64,000 nucleotides of DNA from Ruegeria discodermiae. GTDB taxonomy: Bacteria > Pseudomonadota > Alphaproteobacteria > Rhodobacterales > Rhodobacteraceae. Each line of letters opens with the position of its first letter. Position 1 is the first letter of the stretch. Shown piece by piece: positions 44,424-53,479 of the stretch. The notes below the pieces were generated by a model. It had not been told where the DNA came from, did not search any database, and worked only from the letters and a program-made list of their open reading frames with translations. The position numbers and the translations under genes are program-made. Location of the stretch: positions 1,178,001 through 1,242,000 of the forward strand of contig NZ_JAVAMO010000001.1 in NCBI RefSeq assembly GCF_030758345.1, given 5' to 3'.

Positions 44424-45797
44424 ATGTTTCTTTCGATCTTCGACATGTTCAAAGTGGGCGTCGGCCCATCCTCGTCCCACACGATGGGACCGATGGTGGC
44501 GGCCGCCCGGTTTCTGGACCTGATGCGGGCCTCTCCGTTCGAGTTTCACGGAGTGCGCGGATCGCTGCACGGTTCACTGGCCTTTACCGGCGTGGGTCAT
44601 GCCACCGATCGCGCCACCATCCTGGGCTTGGCCGGATTCAGCCCCGACAGCTATGACCATGACAAGGCCGAGGCGGAGCTGGCGCGGATCAACGCGGACA
44701 AAACCGTGCAGCCAGACAGCTTGCCGAAGCTGCGCTTTGATCCGAAACAAGATCTGATCTTCGATTATGACCAGCCCCTGCCCGGCCACGCCAATGGCAT
44801 GGTGCTGATGGCCACGGATGCGCAGGGCGACGTGATCCTGCGGCAGGTCTATTACTCGATCGGTGGTGGTTTCGTACTGACCGAAGAGGAACTGGCCAAC
44901 GGCAAGGCCACCGAAGAGGGCGCACCGGTCCCCTACCCGTTCAAATCCGCCGCCGAGATGCTGGAGATGGCAAGCGCCTCCGGCAAGAGCATCGCCGCAA
45001 TGAAACGCGGCAACGAGGTCGCGCGCGGCTGTGAAATGTCGTTGAAGACGGGCACTGCGCGGATCTGGGACGTGATGAATGCCTGTATCGAACGCGGGTT
45101 GCACACCGATGGTATCCTGCCCGGCGGTCTCAGCGTGCGCCGCCGCGCCAAGGGCATCCATGATGCCCTGCAGGCCGAACGTGGCATGAACCTGACCGCG
45201 CCGCATACGATCAACGACTGGATGAGCGTCTATGCGATGGCGGTGAACGAGGAAAACGCCGCAGGCGGTCAGGTGGTCACCGCGCCCACCAATGGCGCGG
45301 CGGGCGTGCTGCCTGCGGTGCTGCGCTATTATCTCGACCACGTGCCGGGTGCCGCGCCCAGCCATGTCGAGGATTTCCTGCTGACCGCCGCCGCCATTGG
45401 CGGGCTGGTGAAATACAACGCCTCGATCTCGGGCGCCGAAGCCGGGTGTCAGGCCGAGGTGGGCAGCGCCTCGGCCATGGCCGCCGCCGGTCTGTGCTCG
45501 GTGATGGGTGGCACGCCGGAACAGGTGGAGAACGCCGCCGAGATCGCGTTGGAGCACCATCTGGGCATGACCTGTGATCCGATCAAAGGGCTGGTTCAGG
45601 TGCCCTGTATCGAACGCAACGGGCTCGGGGCCATCAAGGCGGTCAGTGCCGCCTCGCTGGCGCTGCGCGGAGATGGCAAGCATCTGGTGCCGCTGGATGC
45701 GGTGATCGAGACCATGCGCCAGACCGGGCAGGACATGCATGAGAAATACAAGGAAACTTCGCTGGGCGGTCTGGCAGTGAACGTGCCGAACTGCTGA
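44424..45797 (+). CDS. sdaA: L-serine ammonia-lyase, iron-sulfur type
   Basis: Deaminates serine to pyruvate with a [4Fe-4S] cluster. 457 residues, single-chain form: the beta domain first (IFDMFKVGVGPSSSHTMGPMVAA), then the alpha domain with SISGAEAGCQAEVGSASAMAAAGLCSVMGG and GMTCDPIKGLVQVPCIERN, which hold the cluster cysteines. It ends with NVPNC, whose terminal Cys is a fourth iron ligand in studied homologues. It starts right at the end of the GST gene. Confidence 0.97.
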   Translation: MFLSIFDMFKVGVGPSSSHTMGPMVAAARFLDLMRASPFEFHGVRGSLHGSLAFTGVGHATDRATILGLAGFSPDSYDHDKAEAELARINADKTVQPDSLPKLRFDPKQDLIFDYDQPLPGHANGMVLMATDAQGDVILRQVYYSIGGGFVLTEEELANGKATEEGAPVPYPFKSAAEMLEMASASGKSIAAMKRGNEVARGCEMSLKTGTARIWDVMNACIERGLHTDGILPGGLSVRRRAKGIHDALQAERGMNLTAPHTINDWMSVYAMAVNEENAAGGQVVTAPTNGAAGVLPAVLRYYLDHVPGAAPSHVEDFLLTAAAIGGLVKYNASISGAEAGCQAEVGSASAMAAAGLCSVMGGTPEQVENAAEIALEHHLGMTCDPIKGLVQVPCIERNGLGAIKAVSAASLALRGDGKHLVPLDAVIETMRQTGQDMHEKYKETSLGGLAVNVPNC

Positions 45798-45805
45798 GCG
45801 CGGCG

Positions 45806-45852
45806 CCGCTTTCTCGGAAAGAAAGCGGTCCGAAATCTTTGTAAGATTTCGG
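45806..45852. repeat. Two perfect hairpins after sdaA
   Basis: CCGCTTTCT / AGAAAGCGG (9 bp) is followed one base later by CCGAAATCTT / AAGATTTCGG (10 bp, loop TGT). There is no T-run. They may terminate or protect the sdaA mRNA, or be a REP-like repeat. The remaining 174 bases before the DMT transporter show no gene I trust. Confidence 0.6.
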
Positions 45853-46026
45853 CGCGGACATTGCCAATTGCGCGACAGACTCGCTGCCGGACTTGGTAAT
45901 CTTGTCCCGGCTTTAGCCCTGCCAACATCAATTTTGACCATGCAGACCTCGTCGGTGGGGGACTCCCTGGCAGAGCCGCGGGGGTTTCGTCTTTCCCCTT
46001 GTCGAGCGACCGGTTAGCGTCGCGCC

Positions 46027-46941
46027 ATGACACAGGATCGCCCGGTTCTTGGCATCACGTTGATGCTTGGCTTTTGCGTGCTCGCTCCGATGGGCGATGC
46101 GATCGCAAAGCTATTGTCCGAGAGTCTGCCGATCAGTCAGCTGGTCTTGGTCCGCTTTGTCGTTCAGGCAATCATTCTGGTGCCAATCGTCTGGCTGACC
46201 CGGCGGCCCTGGCGCATGCGCAGGCGTTTCTGGGTGCTGGCGGCCTTGCGCACGCTGCTGCATATCCTGGGGATAAGTGCGATGTTCACCGCTCTGAAAT
46301 TCCTGCCACTGGCAGATGCCGTTGCCATCGCCTTTGTGATGCCTTTCATCATGCTGCTTCTGGGCAAGCTCTTTCTGCACGAGGAGGTCGGCAGGCGGCG
46401 CCTGATCGCCTGCAGCGTCGGGTTTGCGGGTACCCTGATGGTGGTGCAGCCCAGCTTTGTCGCCGTTGGCTGGAACGCACTCTGGCCACTGGCTGTCGCG
46501 GTGATTTTTGCCTTTTTCATGCTGGTGACCCGGCAATTGGCGAAAGACACCGATCCGATCTCGCTGCAAGCCGTGTCGGGCGTGATGGCGACGCTGGTCA
46601 TGGTTCCAGCGCTGCTGCTGGGAGATGCCATCGGTCTGCATGATCTGACAGTGACCTTCCCTGAGCAGTGGGAGGTCTGGCTGCTGCTCTCAATCGGCAT
46701 TCTGGGCACGATTGCGCATCTGCTGATGACGTGGTCGCTGCGCTTTGCGCCCTCGGCCACGCTGGCACCGATGCAGTATCTGGAGATCCCCATGGCCACC
46801 CTGATCGGCTGGCTGATCTTCCGGGACCTGCCAAATGGTTTGTCAAGCCTTGGTATCGCAATCACCGTCGGCGCGGGGCTCTATGTCATCCTGCGCGAGC
46901 GGGCCATCGCGCGCGATCCGGGGCTAGAAACGCCTGCCTGA
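46027..46941 (+). CDS. DMT/EamA transporter
   Basis: 304 residues, ten hydrophobic helices in two repeats (ITLMLGFCVLAPMGDAIAKLL; LPLADAVAIAFVMPFIMLLLGKLFLHEEVG; and the second repeat from WPLAVAVIFAFFMLVTRQLAKD). The PMGDAIAKLL start resembles RhaT/S-adenosylmethionine-uptake-like members, but the substrate is unknown. The 3' end overlaps the convergent thiN gene by 56 bases. Confidence 0.85.
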   Translation: MTQDRPVLGITLMLGFCVLAPMGDAIAKLLSESLPISQLVLVRFVVQAIILVPIVWLTRRPWRMRRRFWVLAALRTLLHILGISAMFTALKFLPLADAVAIAFVMPFIMLLLGKLFLHEEVGRRRLIACSVGFAGTLMVVQPSFVAVGWNALWPLAVAVIFAFFMLVTRQLAKDTDPISLQAVSGVMATLVMVPALLLGDAIGLHDLTVTFPEQWEVWLLLSIGILGTIAHLLMTWSLRFAPSATLAPMQYLEIPMATLIGWLIFRDLPNGLSSLGIAITVGAGLYVILRERAIARDPGLETPA

Positions 46942-47584
46942 CCTGCTCGAATGCGGCGCGCGGTACCATCACGATCATACCCGGATCATCGAAGCGCAAA
47001 TGCACCGGGCCAGTGACCTCGTTCGAGGTTCCGACCGGCCCGTCAGGTGCAAATGCGATCCCGTCAATGGGCCAGCGCAACCCGTCAGAGCGCCCCATTA
47101 CCGGCGCCAATGGAAACAGTGACAGTGTGGCACCCGGATCCAGCGGCAGCCGGATCTCGGGCGGGGCATGGAAGATCACTTCGCGCGCCCCGATCAGAAT
47201 GCAAGGCGATGTTTTCCGCCTGACCAAAGTGTTTAGGACGGCAAGTTGATGGTCCACGCGACCGCCCAGAAACCCGGCAGCCTGAACAAGGGGGGCCGAG
47301 ATATGGCGCAGCGCCTTGTCGAAATCGGTGCTGTCCTGTTCACGTATCGGAAACAGGCGATCGGCGGGGAGTCGCGCCTCTGTTTCCGCGTCCAGCGAAT
47401 CGAAATCACCGATCACCGCATCCGGTAAATGCCCGTGATCAAGCGCCGCCCGCGCCCCGCCATCCGCCGCGACAAGCGCCGTGCTGTCCGTGCGCGCCAG
47501 ATCGATATCGCTCGCATCAATCTGTCCGCCACCAATCAAGGCAACCACGCCCTGTCGGGAAACAATATCTGTTTTTTTGCCCAT
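46886..47584 (-). CDS. thiN: Thiamine diphosphokinase
   Basis: Transfers pyrophosphate from ATP to thiamine, giving ThDP. 232 residues from the ATG at 47584 (MGKKTDIVSRQGVVALIGGG). Motifs: ALVAADGGARAALDHGHLPDAVIGDFDSLD, EQDSTDFDKAL and GFLGGRVDHQLAVLNTL, then a C-terminal beta-rich domain. It fits a short eukaryote-like/ThiN family protein. Its product serves the ThDP-dependent enzyme at 16737. The stop lies inside the 3' end of the convergent DMT gene. Confidence 0.9.
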   Translation of the reverse strand: MGKKTDIVSRQGVVALIGGGQIDASDIDLARTDSTALVAADGGARAALDHGHLPDAVIGDFDSLDAETEARLPADRLFPIREQDSTDFDKALRHISAPLVQAAGFLGGRVDHQLAVLNTLVRRKTSPCILIGAREVIFHAPPEIRLPLDPGATLSLFPLAPVMGRSDGLRWPIDGIAFAPDGPVGTSNEVTGPVHLRFDDPGMIVMVPRAAFEQVRQAFLAPDRARWPARAG

Positions 47585-47717
47585 ATTGTTTCCCAAATTG
47601 GAAGTTGGCCACATTCTGGCCACGAAATGATACTTTCATTTGCACAGATTCGGGCCGAAATTGACGCTACGCCGATGGTAAACGGGTAGCCACAAGTATG
47701 TGGAGGGCGAGCAACCC

Positions 47718-49595
47718 ATGGTACAGAATAACAAAGTCTTGACGGTCTCTTACGGAACCTTCTCCTGCACGCTGGAAGGGTTCGACGACTCGTTTGACAC
47801 CATGAAGGCCATCGCGGAGTATTTCCGCGATCTTGCCTCGGATGACCGTTATTTCGGGGCCGAACCTCCGCAGCCTGACGCCGAAATGCTTGCCCGTATT
47901 GCCCAACGCGAAGTCTCGCGCCAGGTCGAGGCACGAACCGAACAGCAACATATCGTCCTGCGTGCGGCCGAAACCGAAACGGCACCTGTCGCCCCGGCAG
48001 CGCACTCCGAAGCCCCACCGCAGGTGGTAGCCACACCAGCGCCGCAGCCGGAACTCGTTGCCCCGCCTGCCGCTGCGCATACAGCGCCCGAGCCGACGCG
48101 GCCCGAGACTGCCGCGCCTGCGCCGAACGAAAACACTGCCCCTGCGACACCCGCAACACCACCGCAGCCCGAAGAGCAGCCCATCCCCGTTGCGGAACCT
48201 GTCGCGCACGGCGAAATCGTCCCCGCCGCAGACAGCATCGCCGCCAAGCTCAAGCGCATTCGCGAGGTTGTCTCGAACGCGGATGAGCAGACCGCCAGCC
48301 TGAGCTATTCCGAAGACGAACACGCCGAAGACACCACCCCCAAGGCTGTGGCCAAAGAAGCGGCTGCGAATCTTTCAGAAGCCTTCGAAGAGGACACATC
48401 GTCGGTAGAAGCCTTCATGTCGCAGAGCGTCGAGACGGCAGGGTCCGACTATGAGGAAGAGGTCGAGGAGCCCGCCGCGCTGAAACCCGCCAACGTCAAG
48501 GCGCTGTTTGATGATGCGGAAGACGACGCCGAGGATGACAACGCGCTGTTCGGGGATCTGGATGACGAGGATGGCGACGACTTTGCGGTCGAGGACGACC
48601 TGCCGAACATCCTGATGGGCAATGACGGCCCGGAAAAGGTCGATTCTGCTCCGGTCCATGTTCTGAGGGCCAGCACTGAAATGTCCGAGGCGCAGACCGG
48701 TGCCGCGTCAGGCGGACCCGACTTTGCCTCCGCTCTCTCACCCGATGATGAGGCCGACCTGCTGCGTGAGCTGACCGCAGTTGAGGCCGAGTTGAAGGCC
48801 GCTGCCGGGGAACCCGCCGAGGACGAAGACGAAACACTGACCGACGCCATCGCCCCGCGCGATGAGGCCCCCGAGACGACCCCTTCCGAGCACGCAAGCC
48901 TGTCGCCGGTCACCCATGAGGGCGCTGATGACAATCTGTCGCGCCTGATGGCCGCAGCCGATGAGCGGCTGGACAATCCAGAAGCCTCGACCAGCCGGGA
49001 CACGTATTCGCATCTGCGCGCCGCTGTCGCTGCCGCCGAGGCAGAGCGGTCGGAGGATGACACGTCGGACCTGTCAGATCAGACGGAAGAACCCGATCAG
49101 GTTTCCGACGATCTGAACCATGTGGTGCGCCCGCGTCGGCCGGTTGTGACGGCAAGCGCACCGCGCCCCCGCGCAACCAACGACCGCCCCGCACCGCTGA
49201 AACTGGTGGCCGAGCAACGCGTCGATCTGGCGAGCGAGACCAACAACGCTGGCCCCGTCCTGCCCCGCCGCGTCGCCAGCGTCACCGGCAACGAGAATGA
49301 CGGGGAAAACAGCGGTTTCGCAGAATATGCCTCGGAAAACGGCGCCGTTTCGCTGCCTGATCTGCTTGAGGCCGCCGCTGCCTATATGTCCTTTGTCGAA
49401 GGCCGCGAGCAGTTTTCGCGCCCGCAACTGATGAACAAGGTGCGCCAGCTCGACAATCAGGAATTCAACCGCGAGGACGGTCTGCGCTCGTTCGGCCAAT
49501 TGCTGCGCGACGGCAAGATCGAGAAAACCAGCGGCGGTCACTTCACCGCTTCAGGCGAGATAGGGTTCCGCCCGGACAATCGCGCCGCAGGCTGA
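47718..49595 (+). CDS. Large acidic protein of unknown function, conserved-looking ends
   Basis: 625 residues from the ATG at 47718 (GGAGG 11 bases upstream). The N-terminus (VLTVSYGTFSCTLEGFDDSF, then AIAEYFRDLASDD) and the C-terminal ~100 residues (SLPDLLEAAAAYMSFVEGRE, MNKVRQLDNQEFNREDGLRS) look folded. Between them lies a long Ala/Pro- then Asp/Glu-rich disordered region. There is no signal peptide and no membrane helix. I recall similar proteins as Rhodobacterales hypotheticals; the function is unknown. The C-terminal region resembles a helical DNA- or protein-binding module. A terminator follows. Confidence 0.8.
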   Translation: MVQNNKVLTVSYGTFSCTLEGFDDSFDTMKAIAEYFRDLASDDRYFGAEPPQPDAEMLARIAQREVSRQVEARTEQQHIVLRAAETETAPVAPAAHSEAPPQVVATPAPQPELVAPPAAAHTAPEPTRPETAAPAPNENTAPATPATPPQPEEQPIPVAEPVAHGEIVPAADSIAAKLKRIREVVSNADEQTASLSYSEDEHAEDTTPKAVAKEAAANLSEAFEEDTSSVEAFMSQSVETAGSDYEEEVEEPAALKPANVKALFDDAEDDAEDDNALFGDLDDEDGDDFAVEDDLPNILMGNDGPEKVDSAPVHVLRASTEMSEAQTGAASGGPDFASALSPDDEADLLRELTAVEAELKAAAGEPAEDEDETLTDAIAPRDEAPETTPSEHASLSPVTHEGADDNLSRLMAAADERLDNPEASTSRDTYSHLRAAVAAAEAERSEDDTSDLSDQTEEPDQVSDDLNHVVRPRRPVVTASAPRPRATNDRPAPLKLVAEQRVDLASETNNAGPVLPRRVASVTGNENDGENSGFAEYASENGAVSLPDLLEAAAAYMSFVEGREQFSRPQLMNKVRQLDNQEFNREDGLRSFGQLLRDGKIEKTSGGHFTASGEIGFRPDNRAAG

Positions 49596-49617
49596 ACGCC
49601 TCTTTCATAACTGATTG

Positions 49618-49643
49618 AAAACGGGCCATTGCGGCCCGTTTTT
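49618..49643 (+). terminator. Terminator of the 625-residue gene
   Basis: AAACGGGCC / GGCCCGTTT with a 5-base loop and a following T-run (TTTTTT), 22 bases after the stop. Confidence 0.85.
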
Positions 49644-49773
49644 TATGCGCGGCCGCCACCTGCTGATGCAATTATGCCGCACCTGCAAAGTCGCCTCTTG
49701 CCGCATCGCAGCATGCCCCCCATCTAAACCCGGCAACCTCGTCAGACAGATCCCTTATCAGAGGTAGAAGTCG

Positions 49774-50349
49774 ATGCCGGATACAACGATACGTCAATTG
49801 CGATCCTTCGATCAGCACCAGATTGAGAATCATTTTCAGAGACTTAACACCGAAAACCTGATTTCCCGTTTCAGCGGAGAAGTCTCCCACAAACATGTGC
49901 AGACATATGTGTCCAAGATTCTGAGCAATGACGCCTATGTCTATGGCGCGTTTCCCGACGGCGAATTGCGCGGTCTTGGCGAATTGCGCCGGATTGCGGA
50001 TAGTTCACCTGTCGCCTACGAGGCAGCCCTGACGGTTGAGCCGGACTGGCAGCATCGCGGGGTCGGAGATGCCCTGCTATCGCGACTGATTACTGCCGCG
50101 CGCAACCGCGGCATCCGGGAACTGCATATGCTCTGTCTGGCCAGCAATCAGAGAATGCAGAGCCTAGCGCGCAAACACGAAGCGGAGCTCAGGACCATGC
50201 CGGGGCAGGTCGAGGCCACCCTCACCACACCCTGGCCGTCACCGCTTTCGCTGACCGAGGAGATTGCCGGAGAATGTGATGCCCTTGTCCGAGCGATCCT
50301 GCACTGGCCTGCGCAAAGTAAGGATTTTACTTCCAAACCAAAGGCTTGA
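49774..50349 (+). CDS. GNAT-family N-acetyltransferase
   Basis: 191 residues starting at 49774 after AGAGG. The acetyl-CoA motif is WQHRGVGDALLSRLITAARNRG, with ALTVEPDW before it. The first ~60 residues (RSFDQHQIENHFQRLNTENL) form a helical start seen in Gcn5-like regulators of metabolism; the substrate is unknown. Its 3' end sits only 2 bases from the convergent outer-membrane gene. Base composition is somewhat AT-richer than the surroundings. Confidence 0.87.
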   Translation: MPDTTIRQLRSFDQHQIENHFQRLNTENLISRFSGEVSHKHVQTYVSKILSNDAYVYGAFPDGELRGLGELRRIADSSPVAYEAALTVEPDWQHRGVGDALLSRLITAARNRGIRELHMLCLASNQRMQSLARKHEAELRTMPGQVEATLTTPWPSPLSLTEEIAGECDALVRAILHWPAQSKDFTSKPKA

Positions 50350-50351
50350 AT

Positions 50352-51068
50352 TCAAAACTTGAACGCGACCGCCACGTAGGGGCCGGTCAGGGTCAGGTCC
50401 ACGACGTCGCTGCCGCGCTCGAAATCCACCTTCAGGTGGCGGTATCCGCCAGCCAGATCGACGCGGTCGGTCCAGGCCCAGTTCAGTTCGGCCAGTGCTT
50501 CCCACTGGAAATGCGAGCCGACATCGAAGCCGCCGATATTGGCCATCCCGGTCACGCGCAGCCGGTCGTTGATCCGCTGGCTGTAGCGCGCGCCGATCAG
50601 CGGGTCGGTCCAGTTGACATCGGCGGATGCGGTGCGGCCCGCCACCGTTGTCTCGATATCCAGATCCCAGTTCCGGACCGCCGCCAGCGCCTCGATGCGG
50701 GTGTTTCCGTAATCGTAAAATGCATAGGCTGCGCCCAGCGTCGCCATGGTGCCTTTCAAATCCCAACTGGCGAAATTGTCAAAGCCCGCCACCGCAACAT
50801 CGTCTCCGAGATTGAGATAATTGAACTCACCGCCGATCGACCACCGCCCCTTGCGCGCCTCACCCGCGATCAGAAAGGCGCCGTCGAGGATATCAAAAAT
50901 CGAGGTGCTGCCATTCACCGGCGGGTTCGGGCCGATATTCAGCGAGGTCTCTAAGTCCGGCCCCCAGATATAGGGCGTGACGCGATAATCCCAACGCTCG
51001 GCATGGGCGGCACTCCCCAGAGAAACCGCCGCCAGCACACCCGCAACGATCAGACTGCCTGGTTTCAT
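50352..51068 (-). CDS. Outer-membrane beta-barrel protein
   Basis: 238 residues from the ATG at 51068 with a signal peptide (MKPGSLIVAGVLAAVSLGSA, cleaved after AHA). The mature chain alternates polar and hydrophobic residues in about eight strands (WDYRVTPYIWGPDLE, KGRWSIGGEFNYLNLG, LRVTGMANIGGFDVGSHFQW, LDLAGGYRHLKVDFE) and ends AVAFKF, the aromatic terminus expected for Bam-dependent barrels. The role is unknown; it is similar to general porin-fold surface proteins. It converges on the GNAT gene. Confidence 0.83.
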   Translation of the reverse strand: MKPGSLIVAGVLAAVSLGSAAHAERWDYRVTPYIWGPDLETSLNIGPNPPVNGSTSIFDILDGAFLIAGEARKGRWSIGGEFNYLNLGDDVAVAGFDNFASWDLKGTMATLGAAYAFYDYGNTRIEALAAVRNWDLDIETTVAGRTASADVNWTDPLIGARYSQRINDRLRVTGMANIGGFDVGSHFQWEALAELNWAWTDRVDLAGGYRHLKVDFERGSDVVDLTLTGPYVAVAFKF

Positions 51069-51162
51069 CCTTTGGCCCCGCCACTTTCTCAACGCGCGTG
51101 ACACGCGGTGTTTGTGTTGAGAGCAGGCTGGCACAGACATCACCCCCGGGCAATCGGGGCTT

Positions 51163-51387
51163 TTACTTATTCCTGCTGTCGGGGTCTTCCTGCCCCACCC
51201 CGCGAAAGATGAACTTGAAGGGCAGCGCCCAAAGCAGGCCGAGCCCGACATAGATCACCAACTCCAGCCAGAGCGGCGGGCGGTCCAGAAGGTTCAGAAC
51301 CGTCACCACCGCAACGATATAGATCGGCAGACCCAGCAGCAGGATCACCAGCGCCCAGCGCCGCCTTGCCTTGTAGCTCAGCGCCAT
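51163..51387 (-). CDS. DUF2842-family small membrane protein
   Basis: 74 residues with two membrane helices (WALVILLLGLPIYIVAVVTVL and ELVIYVGLGLLWALPFKFIF), a basic N-terminus (SYKARRR) and a short charged tail. This is the usual DUF2842 pattern of alphaproteobacteria. The start overlaps the purA stop by one base (TGATG), so it is co-translated with purA. Function unknown. Confidence 0.85.
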   Translation of the reverse strand: MALSYKARRRWALVILLLGLPIYIVAVVTVLNLLDRPPLWLELVIYVGLGLLWALPFKFIFRGVGQEDPDSRNK

Positions 51388-52682
51388 CAGTCGGCAAACG
51401 GGTCGGTCACCAGAATGGTGTCGTCCCGCTCCGGGCTGGTGGACAGAAGCGCCACCGGGCAGTCGATCAACTCCTCGACCCGGCGCACATATTTGATGGC
51501 GTTGGCGGGCAGATCGGCCCAGCTGCGCGCGCCCTCGGTGGATTCGCTCCAGCCCGGCATCTCTTCGTATATCGGGGTGCAGCGGGCCTGGGCGTCGGCG
51601 GCTGTAGGCAGGTAATCCACACGCTCGCCATCCAGCTCATAGCCAGTGCAGATCTTCAGAGTTTCGAACCCGTCCAGAACATCCAGCTTCGTCAGCGAAA
51701 TGCCGTTGACGCCGCTGGTCGCGCAGGTCTGGCGCACCAGACAGGCATCAAACCAACCGCAGCGGCGTTTGCGCCCGGTGGTGGTGCCGAACTCATGGCC
51801 GCGCTCGCCCAGCCGTTGACCATCGCCATCATGCAACTCGCTTGGGAACGGGCCCTCACCTACCCGGGTGGTATAGGCCTTGACGATGCCGAGCACGAAA
51901 TCGATCGAGCCGGGGCCGATGCCCACACCGGTCGCCGCCTGCCCCGCGATCACGTTGGAAGAGGTCACAAAAGGATAGGTGCCGAAATCGATATCCAACA
52001 GCGCGCCCTGCGCCCCTTCAAACAGGATTCGCTTACCGGCCTTGCGCTTTTCGTTCAGCACCTTCCAGACCGGTGCAGAGAAGGGCAGGATTTCGGCTGC
52101 GATCTCTTTGAGTTGAGCAATCAGCGAGTCGCGATCGACCGGATCGATCCCGAGGCCTTTGCGCAACGGATCATGGTGCTGGAGCGCCCGGTCAACCCGC
52201 GCCTCAAGCGTTGCAGCATCGGCCAGATCGGCCACCCGGACCGAACGGCGCCCCACCTTGTCCTCGTAGGCCGGGCCGATACCGCGACCGGTGGTGCCGA
52301 TCTTGGTGCCCTTGCTGGCGGCTTCCTCGCGGGCGCGATCAAGCTCGCCGTGAATGGGCAGGATCAGCGGCGTGTTCTCGGCGATCATGAGGGTATCGGG
52401 CGTGATGTCGACACCCTGGGCGCGGATCGTGGCGATCTCTTTCATCAGATGCCAGGGGTCCAGCACCACGCCATTGCCGATCACACTCAGCTTGCCGCCG
52501 CGCACCACACCCGAGGGCAGCGCGTGCAGCTTGTAGACCGCACCGTCGATGACCAGCGTATGACCGGCATTGTGCCCGCCCTGAAACCGCGCGATCACGT
52601 CAGCGCGCTCGCTGAGCCAATCCACGATCTTGCCTTTACCTTCGTCACCCCATTGGGCGCCGACAACCACGACATTGGCCAT
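51387..52682 (-). CDS. purA: Adenylosuccinate synthase
   Basis: GTP-dependent joining of IMP and aspartate, the first committed step to AMP. 431 residues from the ATG at 52682: [70 protein letters not shown] and a C-terminal DELDWAM-like GTP site region. The length is normal; the upstream frame to 52826 is not coding. It is followed by DUF2842. Confidence 0.97.
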   Translation of the reverse strand: MANVVVVGAQWGDEGKGKIVDWLSERADVIARFQGGHNAGHTLVIDGAVYKLHALPSGVVRGGKLSVIGNGVVLDPWHLMKEIATIRAQGVDITPDTLMIAENTPLILPIHGELDRAREEAASKGTKIGTTGRGIGPAYEDKVGRRSVRVADLADAATLEARVDRALQHHDPLRKGLGIDPVDRDSLIAQLKEIAAEILPFSAPVWKVLNEKRKAGKRILFEGAQGALLDIDFGTYPFVTSSNVIAGQAATGVGIGPGSIDFVLGIVKAYTTRVGEGPFPSELHDGDGQRLGERGHEFGTTTGRKRRCGWFDACLVRQTCATSGVNGISLTKLDVLDGFETLKICTGYELDGERVDYLPTAADAQARCTPIYEEMPGWSESTEGARSWADLPANAIKYVRRVEELIDCPVALLSTSPERDDTILVTDPFAD

Positions 52683-52828
52683 TGCAGGTCCTTTACTGCG
52701 AAGAATGAAAACCCGCGCCGGTATAGCGTCGGGATCGTCCGGGCGAAACATCAAATTCGCCGCAGGGGGCGCGGCAGTATGCCGGGACAGGGTTTTCTGG
52801 CAATATGGGCCGTGGCGGAGGATCAAAG

Positions 52829-53089
52829 ATGAAGAAATCAGAAACCGATTTCCAGAAATTCTATTTCGAAAAAGTAGCGACGGGCGAAGGCTGCTGCTGC
52901 GCCGAACGCATTATCGATGTGCATGAGTTCGATCGGCTGGCGGGTAGAACCAAACGCAAGCGGCCCGCTTTCCGCCTGCCCCGGCGCTCTGATTTTCGGC
53001 GGTTCCTGCAGAAGGCCGGGCTGACCTCGCGCCCCAAAACAGCCTGTGCGCCAAGCCCCCAATCGAGCGAGTCTCAATCCAGGCGCTAG
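52829..53089 (+). CDS. Small Cys-triplet protein of unknown function
   Basis: 86 residues, starting [20 protein letters not shown] at 52829, with a very good Shine-Dalgarno (GGAGGA at 52817–52822). It carries a run of three cysteines (GEGCCCAER) near residue 22 and a basic C-terminal half ([20 protein letters not shown]). No domain is recognised. It may bind metal or a thiol through the Cys run. Convergent with the next gene, overlapping by 4 bases. Confidence 0.55.
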   Translation: MKKSETDFQKFYFEKVATGEGCCCAERIIDVHEFDRLAGRTKRKRPAFRLPRRSDFRRFLQKAGLTSRPKTACAPSPQSSESQSRR

Positions 53090-53427
53090 GGTGAGCGTTT
53101 CAAATGGCTAAGACACCACGCCGCGATCAATCCGAAGGCCGGAAAAAGCACGGTGCGCCCGATATCCGAGAGACTGGCCTGCCACCGCCAAGTGCCAAGG
53201 GACCGCAGATCGTCGAACCGGTCCAAGACCTCCATCGCTATCGCTAGTAACAGGGCCCCGAGAAAGGCCCGCGCAAACTGTTGCAGACGCAAGCCATGTC
53301 TGGATGCAAAGACTGCGGTCAGCAAGAACATCAGACCTATCAACACGTGCAAAATGTCCCGATCCACAGGCAGGTATTCTGCAAGCCAAAGCTTGAAGGA
53401 CTGGTAGGCGGATGACTCCGTTGACAT
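53086..53427 (-). CDS. Three-helix membrane protein of unknown function
   Basis: 113 residues with three hydrophobic segments (ILHVLIGLMFLLTAVFAS, FARAFLGALLLAIAMEVLD and TVLFPAFGLIAAWCLSHL) and the polar motif LDRFDDLRSLGTWRWQASLSD between the second and third. The VDRDILHVLIG and MEVLD acidic residues may be structural. It is a VanZ-like or orphan inner-membrane protein; I assign no function. It lies just downstream of the nitrile hydratase operon, on the same strand. Confidence 0.65.
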   Translation of the reverse strand: MSTESSAYQSFKLWLAEYLPVDRDILHVLIGLMFLLTAVFASRHGLRLQQFARAFLGALLLAIAMEVLDRFDDLRSLGTWRWQASLSDIGRTVLFPAFGLIAAWCLSHLKRSP

Positions 53428-53479
53428 CTGGCCCTCCTGCGCCTCTGTCCTAAGACAGGTCGAGTTTCAGGATAGACTG

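Noticed and set aside
44574-45941. 455-residue open frame antisense to sdaA
   Set aside because: sdaA is fully conserved on the plus strand; the antisense frame is His/Gln/Gly-rich and has no recognisable domain.
45900-46020. Thiamine riboswitch near thiN
   Set aside because: There is no CUGAGA or ACYYGA core on either strand in the gap; thiN starts elsewhere (47584).
47700-47718. GTG start for the acidic protein
   Set aside because: It would use up the GGAGG ribosome-binding site; the ATG at 47718 is correctly spaced from it.
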